A DNA stretch of 48,286 nucleotides from Candidatus Hikarchaeia archaeon HikBin5 (GCA_009889625.1 WTZU01000008.1:1-48286); one strand, 5' to 3'; numbered from the stretch's first letter, positions 38,287-48,072 are shown. The notes: generated by a model from the letters alone, not told the origin. Program-made: numbers and translations.

Positions 38287-38488
38287 ACTAACGATCTCCC
38301 ATTCTTTTTTTGATTATTTTAGAAAAATGAATACTTTTTTGTTGTTTTCATAAAGTCCTTAAAATGCTTTATATCTTTCATAGAGCTCTAAAATAGATTA
38401 TTTCAAGTATCGATATATTGTATAAAAAGTCTGACGTTGTAAGACATTTGGCATATAAAAATTCATATTTTTTCCAAAAATCAACCCA

Positions 38489-39280
38489 TTATGGGCGATC
38501 GTGTACCCAAAATGATCCATCGAGTTTTATTTCTTTTTTAAATATAGGGACTTCATCTTTGAGCCGGTTTATACCATCTTGGACTGCCTTGAAGGCTTCA
38601 CTTCTATGTGCGCCTAAAACGACTACAAAGACAACATTTTGTCCAGATTCAATATGTCCAATTTTATGATACATAATAACTTCAAAAATTCCATCCCTCT
38701 TGCGAAGATCAGAGCATATTTGTTCCATTCTATCTTCGGCGATTCCAGCATATTTCTCAAATTCAAGTCTTGTTGTGGGCGAATCGGAAGGGTGATCGAA
38801 CTCACGAACTCTCCCAGTGAAGGTTGCTATTGCCCCTGCCTCATTTGCTCTTGGAGAGGTGATCGCTTGATGGATAAGAGAATCTAGGGTTTCAAATGGT
38901 TCTGTCGTGTTTAATTTGAGAAATAGTTGATCTGTGTCGAGATTGTCGACAGAGGTCAATTCCATCAAAGAAGTGCCAGCATGAGAAGATCCTTTTATTG
39001 ATAAATAAGGCAAATTGGCATTTTCGAATCCGCTAATAATGGCGTAATCATGTGTTGTTGCTATCTTTTCAAAAAGGTGTGTAAGGGTTAACCCGCCCCC
39101 GGAAGCCGACCAATTGCCTTTTTCGTCTAATTGATAAGTGGAAAAAATTTGTTTTGGTGAATTCTCAATGGCCAAGGGAGAAATTATTGCTAACGACCCT
39201 TGAGTAGACAGGAAAGTAGCTACTTTGTCTACTAAAATCTGTAAATCGGATGGTGGAGCTGCAATGCCAATTAATCTCAT
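38489..39280 (-). CDS. MoaE-domain protein (molybdopterin synthase large subunit) with N-terminal MobB-like region
   Basis: C-terminal MoaE: GAIATFTGRVREFD, LEFEKYAGIAEDRM, MYHKIGHIESGQNVVFVVVLGAHRSEAFKAVQDGINRLKDEVPIFKKE. Start ATG 39280 (MRLIGIAAPP) preferred to 39370. Confidence 0.87.
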   Translation of the reverse strand: MRLIGIAAPPSDLQILVDKVATFLSTQGSLAIISPLAIENSPKQIFSTYQLDEKGNWSASGGGLTLTHLFEKIATTHDYAIISGFENANLPYLSIKGSSHAGTSLMELTSVDNLDTDQLFLKLNTTEPFETLDSLIHQAITSPRANEAGAIATFTGRVREFDHPSDSPTTRLEFEKYAGIAEDRMEQICSDLRKRDGIFEVIMYHKIGHIESGQNVVFVVVLGAHRSEAFKAVQDGINRLKDEVPIFKKEIKLDGSFWVHDRP

Positions 39281-39385
39281 GCCCTTGGAAAGGCAAAGAA
39301 AGGGCTTGTATCCATCGACTATGGTACGGGAGATTGAATGCTTAGATAAAGGAAAGGATATATCCGTCAAGGGCTTTCAAATCGG

Positions 39386-40078
39386 ATGATGAGAATAGTA
39401 ATTTCAATTGGGGGGAGTGTTCTTGTTCCAGGGTTATCTAAAGACAGGATTGAAGAGTATGCGGGAGTGGTGGATCAAATCATAGAAAATGGACATTCGG
39501 TGGGAATAGTCGTAGGGGGCGGGAGAATTGCGAGAGATTATATTGAAATTGCAAGGGATTTTGGTTCTAATGAGAGTGAATTGGACCAGATGGGAATAGC
39601 AATTACACGTGTCAATTCCCAACTACTAATGTTAGGTATAAATCATAAATTTGGACAGTTACCACCTAAAGATTATGAATCTGCCAAACAGATACTTCAG
39701 CAAGAAGGAGTGGTGGTAATGGGGGGTGTTGCCCCGGGGCAAACGACAGATGCGGTTGGTGCAGCACTAGCAGAATATACTGATGCAGATCTGTTAATAT
39801 ATGCCACTAGTGTGGATGGGGTGTATGATGAAGACCCCAAATTGAATCCAAATGCGACTCGTTTTGATGAATTGACTCCGGGAGAATTGGTAGAGATTAT
39901 TTCTGGTATGGAAATGGTGGCAGGAAATCCGGCTCCAGTCGATCTGTTAGCTTCGAAACTTATTGAACGCTCAGGGATCAAAACAGTGGTAATTGATGGA
40001 TCCAATCCTACTAATGTTTTAAGTGCAGTCCTTGAGGGAGAATACAGTGGCACGGTGATTAATTCGGATGGTAAATAA
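39386..40078 (+). CDS. pyrH: UMP kinase (archaeal type)
   Basis: MRIVISIGGSVLVPG, VGGGRIARDYIEIARDFG, GGVAPGQTTDAVGAALAEYTDADLLIYATSVDGVYDEDPK. Confidence 0.94.
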   Translation: MMRIVISIGGSVLVPGLSKDRIEEYAGVVDQIIENGHSVGIVVGGGRIARDYIEIARDFGSNESELDQMGIAITRVNSQLLMLGINHKFGQLPPKDYESAKQILQQEGVVVMGGVAPGQTTDAVGAALAEYTDADLLIYATSVDGVYDEDPKLNPNATRFDELTPGELVEIISGMEMVAGNPAPVDLLASKLIERSGIKTVVIDGSNPTNVLSAVLEGEYSGTVINSDGK

Positions 40079-40095
40079 TTATTTGATATTCAATT

Positions 40096-41748
40096 ATGAG
40101 TAAAGAGGCAGATCGAAGATTCTGGGCAGAAAAAATTTCGGATGAAATAGAAAATAGGAAACTGGAGGATCCGATAGTCATAAAGGGCGCAGTGTCCCCT
40201 TCTGGATCCCCGCATTTAGGTCATTTGAATGAAATTATGAGAGGGTATTATGTGGCAGAGGTGCTACGTGGGCGAGGATATAGTGTGAGGCAAATATTTA
40301 CGTCGGATGACAAAGATGCCCTAAGGAAAATTCCAAATATTCTGACTGATGAAAATTGGGATCTTGTAGGATTGGGAGATATAGATGCAAAGGTACTTGG
40401 TAAAAACCTAGGTGTCCCGTATTCAGAAATTCCAAATCCATTTAATAGTGAATATAAATCATATGGAGATCATTTTACAGCGTTATTAAAAGAAAGTGCA
40501 GAGATGGCAGGGGTCCCTATAGAATTCATTTCTACTACAGACATGTATAATGAAGGGGCATTTGATGAAACTGTGAGAGAGGCTTTACAAAACTTATCAA
40601 AAGTCCGTGAAATTCTTAGCAAATACCAAAGGAATGTGTCAGAAGATTATATTCCGTTCATACCCCAATGTGAAAAGTGTCGAAGATTGACAACTGGTGT
40701 AAAAAGAATAGATATGGAGTTGGAGGTAATAGAATATGAATGCGAAGGTTTTGCAGATGCAGAGGGATCACGAATGGGTGGTTGTGGGCACAGGGGAGTT
40801 GCTACATTTAGAGAAGGAAAACTTTCTTGGAGATTTGAGTGGCCTGCTGATTGGAAAGTATTAAAAATTGACTTCGAACCATTTGGGAAAGACCATGCAG
40901 AGGGTTCATGGCCGAGTGGTCAAGAAATTGCTAGAGAAATATTTGGAATAGAACCCCCAATTCCAATGGTATATGAATGGTTTACCATAGGTGGAAAGGC
41001 CCTTTCTTCTTCTAAAGGAAATATCGTTACAATTAGAGATCTGGTCGAACTAGTGGAACCAGAAATAGTGCGTTATTTTTTTGCCAAGAATCCGAATAAA
41101 CAAAGAGATCTCAATCTAGAGAAAATAGACATATTAGTGGATGAATTTGATGAATTTGAACGAGAATACTATGGCGAAAATAGTCAGAAGATATCACCAA
41201 ATGTGTCGATGAGTGCATATCCCATGGTAGTAAAAAATACCGTCGAAAAATGGGTAGGCGAGGGAGATCTAGGGGCATTTAAATCACGTCGAAGGATACC
41301 ATATAGGTTTGCTGCAGCATTAGGGATGAATGATGACAGAAACTTGCAAATTGAAATTGCAAATAGGAGGAAGATTATTGATAAAGATATGGAAGATTGG
41401 GTTACTTCTTTGGCTATTGGACGTGTGGAAAGGGGAAGACAATGGGCCGAAAATTATCAAAATGAATATAATTATCAGCTTTCAAGAAAAGTTCCAGAAA
41501 TAGAAATAGACGGGGAGATTGGACGGGCTTTGGAAGAGTTGGCTAGTTTTGTAGAAGAAGGCCATAATGAGGTTGAAATTCAAGAGGCAATTTATGAGAT
41601 TGCAAAAAATAATGAAATTGAAATAGGCCAATTCTTCGAGGTGAATTACAGATTATTGTTTGCTCAAGAGAGGGGACCACGGTTGGGACCATTACTAGCA
41701 GCTCTAGATCGGGAATTTGTAGTAATGCGTTTGCGGAGAGAGGGGTGA
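40096..41748 (+). CDS. lysS: Class I lysyl-tRNA synthetase
   Basis: HIGH-like GSPHLGHLNEIMRG, KMSKS-like KALSSSKGN, CEKCRRLTTG zinc finger. Confidence 0.94.
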   Translation: MSKEADRRFWAEKISDEIENRKLEDPIVIKGAVSPSGSPHLGHLNEIMRGYYVAEVLRGRGYSVRQIFTSDDKDALRKIPNILTDENWDLVGLGDIDAKVLGKNLGVPYSEIPNPFNSEYKSYGDHFTALLKESAEMAGVPIEFISTTDMYNEGAFDETVREALQNLSKVREILSKYQRNVSEDYIPFIPQCEKCRRLTTGVKRIDMELEVIEYECEGFADAEGSRMGGCGHRGVATFREGKLSWRFEWPADWKVLKIDFEPFGKDHAEGSWPSGQEIAREIFGIEPPIPMVYEWFTIGGKALSSSKGNIVTIRDLVELVEPEIVRYFFAKNPNKQRDLNLEKIDILVDEFDEFEREYYGENSQKISPNVSMSAYPMVVKNTVEKWVGEGDLGAFKSRRRIPYRFAAALGMNDDRNLQIEIANRRKIIDKDMEDWVTSLAIGRVERGRQWAENYQNEYNYQLSRKVPEIEIDGEIGRALEELASFVEEGHNEVEIQEAIYEIAKNNEIEIGQFFEVNYRLLFAQERGPRLGPLLAALDREFVVMRLRREG

Positions 41749-41757
41749 ACAAGTTCT

Positions 41758-43545
41758 ATGGAATATTCAATTTGGACCATTTTATGGGGGGTTTTAATTT
41801 ATTCTATTTTAATAAGATGGTTGGAGCAGAAAGACATCATTCCAAAGTATATTAGATCACAAGGTCCGATACATACCATCCATACAGAGAAAGGTAGAAA
41901 GTTATTAGAAAAATTAGCAGCTGCAAAAGGTTTGTGGAGAGCGTGGGGGAACATAGGAGTGATTGTTGCTAGTTTGATGATGGTCGCCACATTCGTGTTA
42001 TTGATATCCTCTGCGTTTATGGTTATACAAAATCCAACTCCTACTGCGTTGAGCCAACCTAGGAATGTGCTCATAATCCCAGGTGTGAATGAATTTCTTC
42101 CGTGGAAAGTTGCTCTAGAGATATTTTTGGGACTGCTAATAGGGCTAGTCGTTCACGAAGGCGGACATGGAATAATGTGTAGAGTGGAGAAAATCAAAGT
42201 GAAAAGTATGGGGATTGCCCTATTTGCGGTTCTGCCAATAGGGGCATTTGTAGAACCTGATGAAAATAGTCGTAAGAGAGCAAGTCGGATAGGACAGATA
42301 AGAATGTTTTCAGGAGGAGTTGCAAATAATTTTTTAGTTGCCATAGTATGTTTTTTGTTACTATTTGGCCCAATTGCGGGAGGAATTGGGGTTGAGGAAG
42401 GGATAGCAGTTGGGGGCATATTGCCAGGGTCTCCGGCAGAACAAGCTGGCATTATAGAAGGTGACCGATTGATAGAAGTGGAGAAAGGAGAAAGGGCAGA
42501 ATCATGGTCAATTGAGAGAAAAAATTCTGATGAAGTTTTAAGGATAACTATGGATCGGGAGATTGGTATAATTGGCGTGGATGGAAATGGGCCATACAAA
42601 CACAGAGATTCGGTGACAGGGTATGGAAATGAGTTGTTAATTGAGGGAGAAAAAGTACAAACGATAAGTGGGTTAAAAGAATTAATTGGAGCCAATGACG
42701 TCGTGTTAGTTCAAATAGGAGATGAAGAGGCACAACACATTCCCATGGGGGCACTAGTGAATCTTGTGGAAGGGGGGCCATGGATGGAAGCAGATGAGAC
42801 TCAGTGGCCACCTTTCGGTCATATAGTGGTTACAGAGATTAATGGATTTAGGGTGATAGATAGCGAGGGCCTTACAGGTTTTTTAAGAGAGAGTACACCT
42901 GGAATGGTTGTGGAAATAAAATATTATGAATTTCTAGAAAGTGAAAATAGATGGGGGGAAGCGAAGCATAAAGTTCAACTAGGAAAGCGTCCAAATTCGG
43001 AAATCGGGTCGGGTTTTTTGGGAGTAATTTCATCTAGAGGAATAAGTGGAATTGAATTTGACGACATAGGAATAGTGGAATACCCAGCAGAAACGTACTT
43101 GCAAATTTTAGGAGGAGAGGATATAGAGACGCCGAATGGCGAACAAGTTTCTTTTGGTGCTAGATTGATGATTGCTTTGCAATTACCGATATTGGGTGCT
43201 ACTAGTGATAATATTTCGTTTAATTTTGCAGGTTTCACGGCAGATAATATTAATTTTTATTCAGTGGACAATTCGCTAGAAAATATAGATTGGATCGTGT
43301 TTAAATTGGCAAATATTCTTTTTTGGACGGGGTGGATAAATTTCAATTTGGGACTGTTTAATTGCATACCTACAGCTCCATTGGACGGAGGACATATTCT
43401 ACGGAAATATATAGAAATTGTGACCCATAGAATATCAAAGAAAGAAATTCCGCAAAGGGTTAATTTCGTGTGTAGAGGAATCAGTGGAATAATGGTTGTT
43501 TGCCTCTTTATTGCCATTTTTGGACCATCTATATTTTCAGGATGA
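41758..43545 (+). CDS. Site-2 protease family (M50) protein with PDZ-like region
   Basis: GLVVHEGGHGIMCRVE, GGILPGSPAEQAGIIEGDRLIEV (PDZ-like), FNLGLFNCIPTAPLDGGHILRKY. Confidence 0.9.
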   Translation: MEYSIWTILWGVLIYSILIRWLEQKDIIPKYIRSQGPIHTIHTEKGRKLLEKLAAAKGLWRAWGNIGVIVASLMMVATFVLLISSAFMVIQNPTPTALSQPRNVLIIPGVNEFLPWKVALEIFLGLLIGLVVHEGGHGIMCRVEKIKVKSMGIALFAVLPIGAFVEPDENSRKRASRIGQIRMFSGGVANNFLVAIVCFLLLFGPIAGGIGVEEGIAVGGILPGSPAEQAGIIEGDRLIEVEKGERAESWSIERKNSDEVLRITMDREIGIIGVDGNGPYKHRDSVTGYGNELLIEGEKVQTISGLKELIGANDVVLVQIGDEEAQHIPMGALVNLVEGGPWMEADETQWPPFGHIVVTEINGFRVIDSEGLTGFLRESTPGMVVEIKYYEFLESENRWGEAKHKVQLGKRPNSEIGSGFLGVISSRGISGIEFDDIGIVEYPAETYLQILGGEDIETPNGEQVSFGARLMIALQLPILGATSDNISFNFAGFTADNINFYSVDNSLENIDWIVFKLANILFWTGWINFNLGLFNCIPTAPLDGGHILRKYIEIVTHRISKKEIPQRVNFVCRGISGIMVVCLFIAIFGPSIFSG

Positions 43546-43632
43546 AATTTAAAACACCAAGTGGATGAAATGGCGGAAAAAAGAGAAAGTGGTTAAAACA
43601 GAAATTTTATTTTAGTAGTTGAAGTACCTCGT

Positions 43633-44979
43633 ATGATGACTGATTTGGAGAACAAAGGGAAATGGGTCATAATATTTGGTATTGTTTTTTTTGTTTCGGC
43701 CATGGTATTGAGTTTTATGTTCGCCCCAGTGATGAGTGCAGATTCCAATCAAGAAAGAGTAACAATAATTGGGTCACAAGGGGGAGGACCTGGGTGGCAT
43801 GAATTGGGTAGTGTATATTTATTAGAAGGTGCCGAGCAAAGATGGAAAGAAGATAGTGCAGATAGTTATTTTGATGTAACAGTTTTAGAAGATGGTAGAA
43901 TATTAGTAGGATTTATGCATAGCGGATATTCTGATTGTGAATTGAAAGAAGGAGACTGCGTCCACACGGGGTTTAGAATCATAGAGGGTGGAGAAGATCC
44001 GAAAGTGGTTGAAGAATATAGCTTCGAGGTAAGGACGAGAAAGGATAGTGAAGTTCATGCCGTGAGTGTACTTTCTTCTGGAGAATTTCTAATATCTGAT
44101 ATGGACCTAGAACGTGTGTTTACTGTGAAAGATGAAGAGGTTACATGGAGTTGGGAGGCGAAGTCTATTTATGATGAACCGAAAGATCCTACAAGGCGAG
44201 ATTGGCTTCATATAAACGATGTAGATGTTATAGGAGAGGGGAGATATCTAGTTTCGGTGAGAAATGCCAATCAAATTCTAATAATCGAGAGAGACCAAGG
44301 AGTAATCGAGATTATAAATAAAGATTATGATGATGAAGACGATGATAGTTGTAAGAGAATGGGAGCACTAGAAGACACAAATGGTGATGGAAATATACGA
44401 TGTGGAGATCCAGATATACTTAATCACCAACATAATCCTCAGTGGTTGGGAGAAGGGAAGATATTGGTGGCAGATAGTGATAACGATCGAATTGTGGAAT
44501 TGAATAGAAATGAAGTGGGTAAGTGGGAGCCGGTGTGGGCCCTTTATGAAGCAGGAGGGATTGAATTAAATTGGCCTAGAGATGCAGATAAATTGCCGAA
44601 TGGTAATATACTGATTACAGACACATTAAACAAGAGGATTATAGAAGTAGATTCTGATGGAGAGATTGTGTGGGGAGTGTGGACTCAGCATATCCCATAT
44701 GAAGCGGATCGATTACCATATGGGGAAATAAGTGGGATAGACGAACTATGCGGAAATGGAGAATGTCAGGGATTTGAAATAAGAAATCATAGGAATTCAG
44801 AGGAGACCATAGAGATAGAATCAAGGGGCTCAAAAATTCCTTTAATTTCGGATTTGTTGTTCATAGTGAGAGTGGTATTCCCAGAAATTCCATATTGGTT
44901 CAAAGAACTGCAATTGATTGCCACAATGATATCAATATTCCTGATAGCAAGTGGGTGGAAAATGAAGAAGACGGGATGA
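43633..44979 (+). CDS. Arylsulfotransferase-like / beta-propeller membrane-anchored protein
   Basis: N-terminal hydrophobic segment, NHL/ASST-like strands (WLHINDVDVIGEGRYLVSVRNANQILIIER, LNHQHNPQWLGEGKILVADSDNDRIVELNR), C-terminal hydrophobic segment. Confidence 0.75.
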   Translation: MMTDLENKGKWVIIFGIVFFVSAMVLSFMFAPVMSADSNQERVTIIGSQGGGPGWHELGSVYLLEGAEQRWKEDSADSYFDVTVLEDGRILVGFMHSGYSDCELKEGDCVHTGFRIIEGGEDPKVVEEYSFEVRTRKDSEVHAVSVLSSGEFLISDMDLERVFTVKDEEVTWSWEAKSIYDEPKDPTRRDWLHINDVDVIGEGRYLVSVRNANQILIIERDQGVIEIINKDYDDEDDDSCKRMGALEDTNGDGNIRCGDPDILNHQHNPQWLGEGKILVADSDNDRIVELNRNEVGKWEPVWALYEAGGIELNWPRDADKLPNGNILITDTLNKRIIEVDSDGEIVWGVWTQHIPYEADRLPYGEISGIDELCGNGECQGFEIRNHRNSEETIEIESRGSKIPLISDLLFIVRVVFPEIPYWFKELQLIATMISIFLIASGWKMKKTG

Positions 44980-44987
44980 GAAACTTT

Positions 44988-45749
44988 CTATTTTTTACCG
45001 CGTGCGGCAGAAATTGATCTTGCAATCATTCCTGCTTGGGCGCCTGCGATGAAACCGGCATCTATGTTTACAGTTGTAAGTACTGCGCACGATTGTAGCA
45101 TACTAGTCAGGGCCGCTTCTCCAGATCCGCCGAAACCATAACCAGTAGAAACGGGCAACCCAATTACGGGGGTATCTACAAGTCCTGCGACTAGTGATGG
45201 TAAAGTGCCCTCGCGTCCTGCGGCAACAATTGCTACATCTGCAGATCTAATGAGTTCAATTTGATCTAGTAATCTATGTAAACCTGCGACACCGACATCA
45301 TTTATTTGGACTATATTTGCACCCATTTCGGAGGCGATTATGGCGGCCTCTTCGGCGATAGGACGATCACTAGTTCCTGCAGTTACTATTGCGACAGTGG
45401 CATTGAGAGTGGGAGATTCAAATTCAGAGGTCTTTGCTATTATTGTCCGGGAGAGAGGATGGGACTTTACTTTGATTGATTGTGGGAAATGTTCTTGGAT
45501 TGCCTTTTGAATTTCAGGAGTTGTCCTAGTGACAATTGCCCGCCCAATTGTTTCTATCGCTATGGAAGCAAATGTTATTATTTCTTCCATAGTTTTACCG
45601 TCGCATAGAATACCTTCAGGTACGCCGTGCCTATGTTCTCTAGCTGTATCAAACCTACCAGCTTCGCTAGTGGCATATCCTAATAATTTTGCTTCGGCTT
45701 CGGCGATAGTAATTTTACCATCGGATAGGTCTTGAAGCACATCATGCAT
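44988..45749 (-). CDS. larB: LarB, nickel-pincer cofactor biosynthesis (AIR carboxylase-like)
   Basis: FDTAREHRHGVPEGILCDGKT, AIVTAGTSDRPIAEEAA, DVGVAGLHRLL, VAAGREGTLPSLVAGLVDTPVIGLPVSTGYGFGGSGEAAL. Confidence 0.92.
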   Translation of the reverse strand: MHDVLQDLSDGKITIAEAEAKLLGYATSEAGRFDTAREHRHGVPEGILCDGKTMEEIITFASIAIETIGRAIVTRTTPEIQKAIQEHFPQSIKVKSHPLSRTIIAKTSEFESPTLNATVAIVTAGTSDRPIAEEAAIIASEMGANIVQINDVGVAGLHRLLDQIELIRSADVAIVAAGREGTLPSLVAGLVDTPVIGLPVSTGYGFGGSGEAALTSMLQSCAVLTTVNIDAGFIAGAQAGMIARSISAARGKK

Positions 45750-45811
45750 GCATAACTAAAAGTGCCCTTGATACTCGTAATTATCGCTTTGTGTTTTAGA
45801 TTATGAAGGGG

Positions 45812-47866
45812 TTAGTTTTCAGTCCTCATGAGCTCGATCTGAGTTACTACATCCAAGGGCGGATTATCGCCATTTAGTGCATTTATGAGTACATTCGACT
45901 CTTCTGGTGTGAAGAAATTTTGGCATATAATTTTACCGAGAGATGTTGCTTTTTGACCAGATACTAGACCAAATTTAATGAGGTTTTTCAATGCTAGTTC
46001 TGTTTGAATTTCTCCAATCATGGAAGAGTTGAGTTGAGCAAATTGGTCAGGTGCTACGACTATGTTGGCGAGGGTTTCACTCATTGCGGTTTGTTCGTCA
46101 TAGGAAATATATACATTGTCGACATCACTAGTAAGTAGTTCAAATGCCACTTGGTCTTCAGTTCGGCGCATGGTATTTGAATAAACCCTTCCTGGTTCCA
46201 CCAGTAGATAGATTAAGCCTTTGTCGTGATAGCTAGGACGTCCAGCTCTACCTTGCATTTGTTGGAATTCATGGGGAGTCAGCCAACTAGTTCCCATTGC
46301 TAGTGAATCAAAAATAACTTGGGATGCTGGGAAATCTACTCCAGCAGATAGAGCAGCAGTGGTGACTACTGCAGCTATTTTTCCTTCGCTGAATCTGTGT
46401 TCAATTGTTTTTCTTTGGTGGTGGTCCAAACCTGCATGGTAAGGCGCAGAAGAGGATGTTAATTTATTAGATATATCGTGACATCTTTGTCGAGAATTGG
46501 TGAATATTATTGTTTGTCCTAAGTATCCACTTGAAGATTTATTGATAAATTCACGTTCGATAAGTTCATTTATCAAGTGGGGTTTCTGACCAGGAAGAGA
46601 AAATGCTATATGGCGGTGGAGAGGAATTGTGCGAGTATTAAATTCAATGGTGGTTGCTTTCAAGGCAGACCCAAGGTGATTTGGGTTACCCACAGTTGCG
46701 GACAGATAGATCCATTGGGTTCCGCTGTTAAATTTGGTACAATGGTGTTTCAAACGTGTGATAAGTCCATCTATTCCATGCCCTCTAGATTGGTCCGCCA
46801 ACATATGGATTTCATCGATTACAATGGTTCCGACATTAGAGAGATCTTTATGAGTTCTAAGAGTGTGATCTATACCTTCATAGGTTCCTACGATGACATC
46901 TGCGTTGGGATTGAAAGGGTAAGAATCCCCTCGGACTCGGCTTGATCCCACTCTAAGAGAGATATTGAGCAGATGTCCATAATGTTTTTTGAAACTGTCG
47001 TATTTCTGATTGGCAAGTGCGACCAGGGGGACTAAAAATAAAAATTTCCCACCCCCATTGAGGGCCCTGTTGATGCCTGCTATTTCCCCAATTAAGGTTT
47101 TCCCAGTCCCGGTGGAACTAATTATCAATTGGTCGGATCCGGTCAATAGCCCATGCTGGAGAGAAAGATTTTGAATCGGTTGTAACTCCTCGAATCTCGC
47201 GAGAAGAGATTCCCTGAGATGTTCATGGATATCAAGATCCCCAATGTCAATAGAATCGATGGATGATATTTCAGATTGTATTTGATCAAAAGCTGTGAGG
47301 CCGGGGTCGAGTTCTCCAGAAAATGTTTTTTTTACATGATCTAGATCTTGTAAATCCATGAGTATTTTTTGAAGGTGGTTTTTAGTTGATTTAGACCAGT
47401 TTCCATTTGGAGAATAGTCAGATTCTAGCTCCGAAAGGGCGCATGATAAGCAGATTTCATGAAAATGAGAAACAATAACATTAGAAGCAACAAGTGGAGA
47501 AAAATGACCTTTTGAAGAGCAATGGTGACAGGTTCGAACGACCTCTGCCTGAAGTCCATAACTATGTAAAAGGGATTTAATCTCCGCCCTCATTTCCTTT
47601 TTTGTTTGACTCGATATTCTTATTTTTTTTGCTTTCCGTCCTATATCAATAAAATCCTCGGGTCGGCGTAGTTGTTCTTTGGTCCGTCCTTGTATTCTAA
47701 ATCTTAGAGGTCTTGGACCTGCCTTTGTTTCTTTGAGTTCTAGAACGGATTTGAATAGTACTTCCCCATTATGAAATCCAGATACCAGATAATCAGAATT
47801 TTTTGAATGCAAAAACAACGTGAAATCTTGGCGGCTAGGGGCCACAATAGTGGATAGGATGTCCAT
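45812..47866 (-). CDS. DEAD/DEAH-box (Ski2-like) helicase with N-terminal zinc-finger region
   Basis: SSTGTGKTLIGEIAG, VIDEIHMLAD, YLSATVGNP, QMQGRAGRP; upstream CHHC...CLSC cysteine pairs. Confidence 0.9.
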   Translation of the reverse strand: MDILSTIVAPSRQDFTLFLHSKNSDYLVSGFHNGEVLFKSVLELKETKAGPRPLRFRIQGRTKEQLRRPEDFIDIGRKAKKIRISSQTKKEMRAEIKSLLHSYGLQAEVVRTCHHCSSKGHFSPLVASNVIVSHFHEICLSCALSELESDYSPNGNWSKSTKNHLQKILMDLQDLDHVKKTFSGELDPGLTAFDQIQSEISSIDSIDIGDLDIHEHLRESLLARFEELQPIQNLSLQHGLLTGSDQLIISSTGTGKTLIGEIAGINRALNGGGKFLFLVPLVALANQKYDSFKKHYGHLLNISLRVGSSRVRGDSYPFNPNADVIVGTYEGIDHTLRTHKDLSNVGTIVIDEIHMLADQSRGHGIDGLITRLKHHCTKFNSGTQWIYLSATVGNPNHLGSALKATTIEFNTRTIPLHRHIAFSLPGQKPHLINELIEREFINKSSSGYLGQTIIFTNSRQRCHDISNKLTSSSAPYHAGLDHHQRKTIEHRFSEGKIAAVVTTAALSAGVDFPASQVIFDSLAMGTSWLTPHEFQQMQGRAGRPSYHDKGLIYLLVEPGRVYSNTMRRTEDQVAFELLTSDVDNVYISYDEQTAMSETLANIVVAPDQFAQLNSSMIGEIQTELALKNLIKFGLVSGQKATSLGKIICQNFFTPEESNVLINALNGDNPPLDVVTQIELMRTEN

Positions 47867-47981
47867 TTATATGAGAGTTTTCTATTTTCAAGATTGAGGC
47901 AGGTTTAATCGAGTGACAGCTTGGATCTGGGTATTCGGATTGATTCGTGTGAGTAATATTTTTTAAGTTGAGTATGGGGAG

Positions 47982-48023
47982 AAGCTTTATATTTTTTAGA
48001 TGCGTTACTTGAATCTATGCCCA
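47982..48023 (+). repeat. Direct repeat copy 1 (42 bp, exact): promoter plus start-codon module
   Basis: aagctttatattttttagatgcgttacttgaatctatgccca; identical to 48073..48114. Confidence 0.95.
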
Positions 48024-48072
48024 GCTATTTGGGTAGTGGCCACCACAATCTGGGTATGGCTAAAAAGGGAGT

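Noticed and set aside
42153-42695. 180-aa minus-strand ORF
   Set aside because: Antisense to the PDZ-containing S2P gene; no domain pattern.
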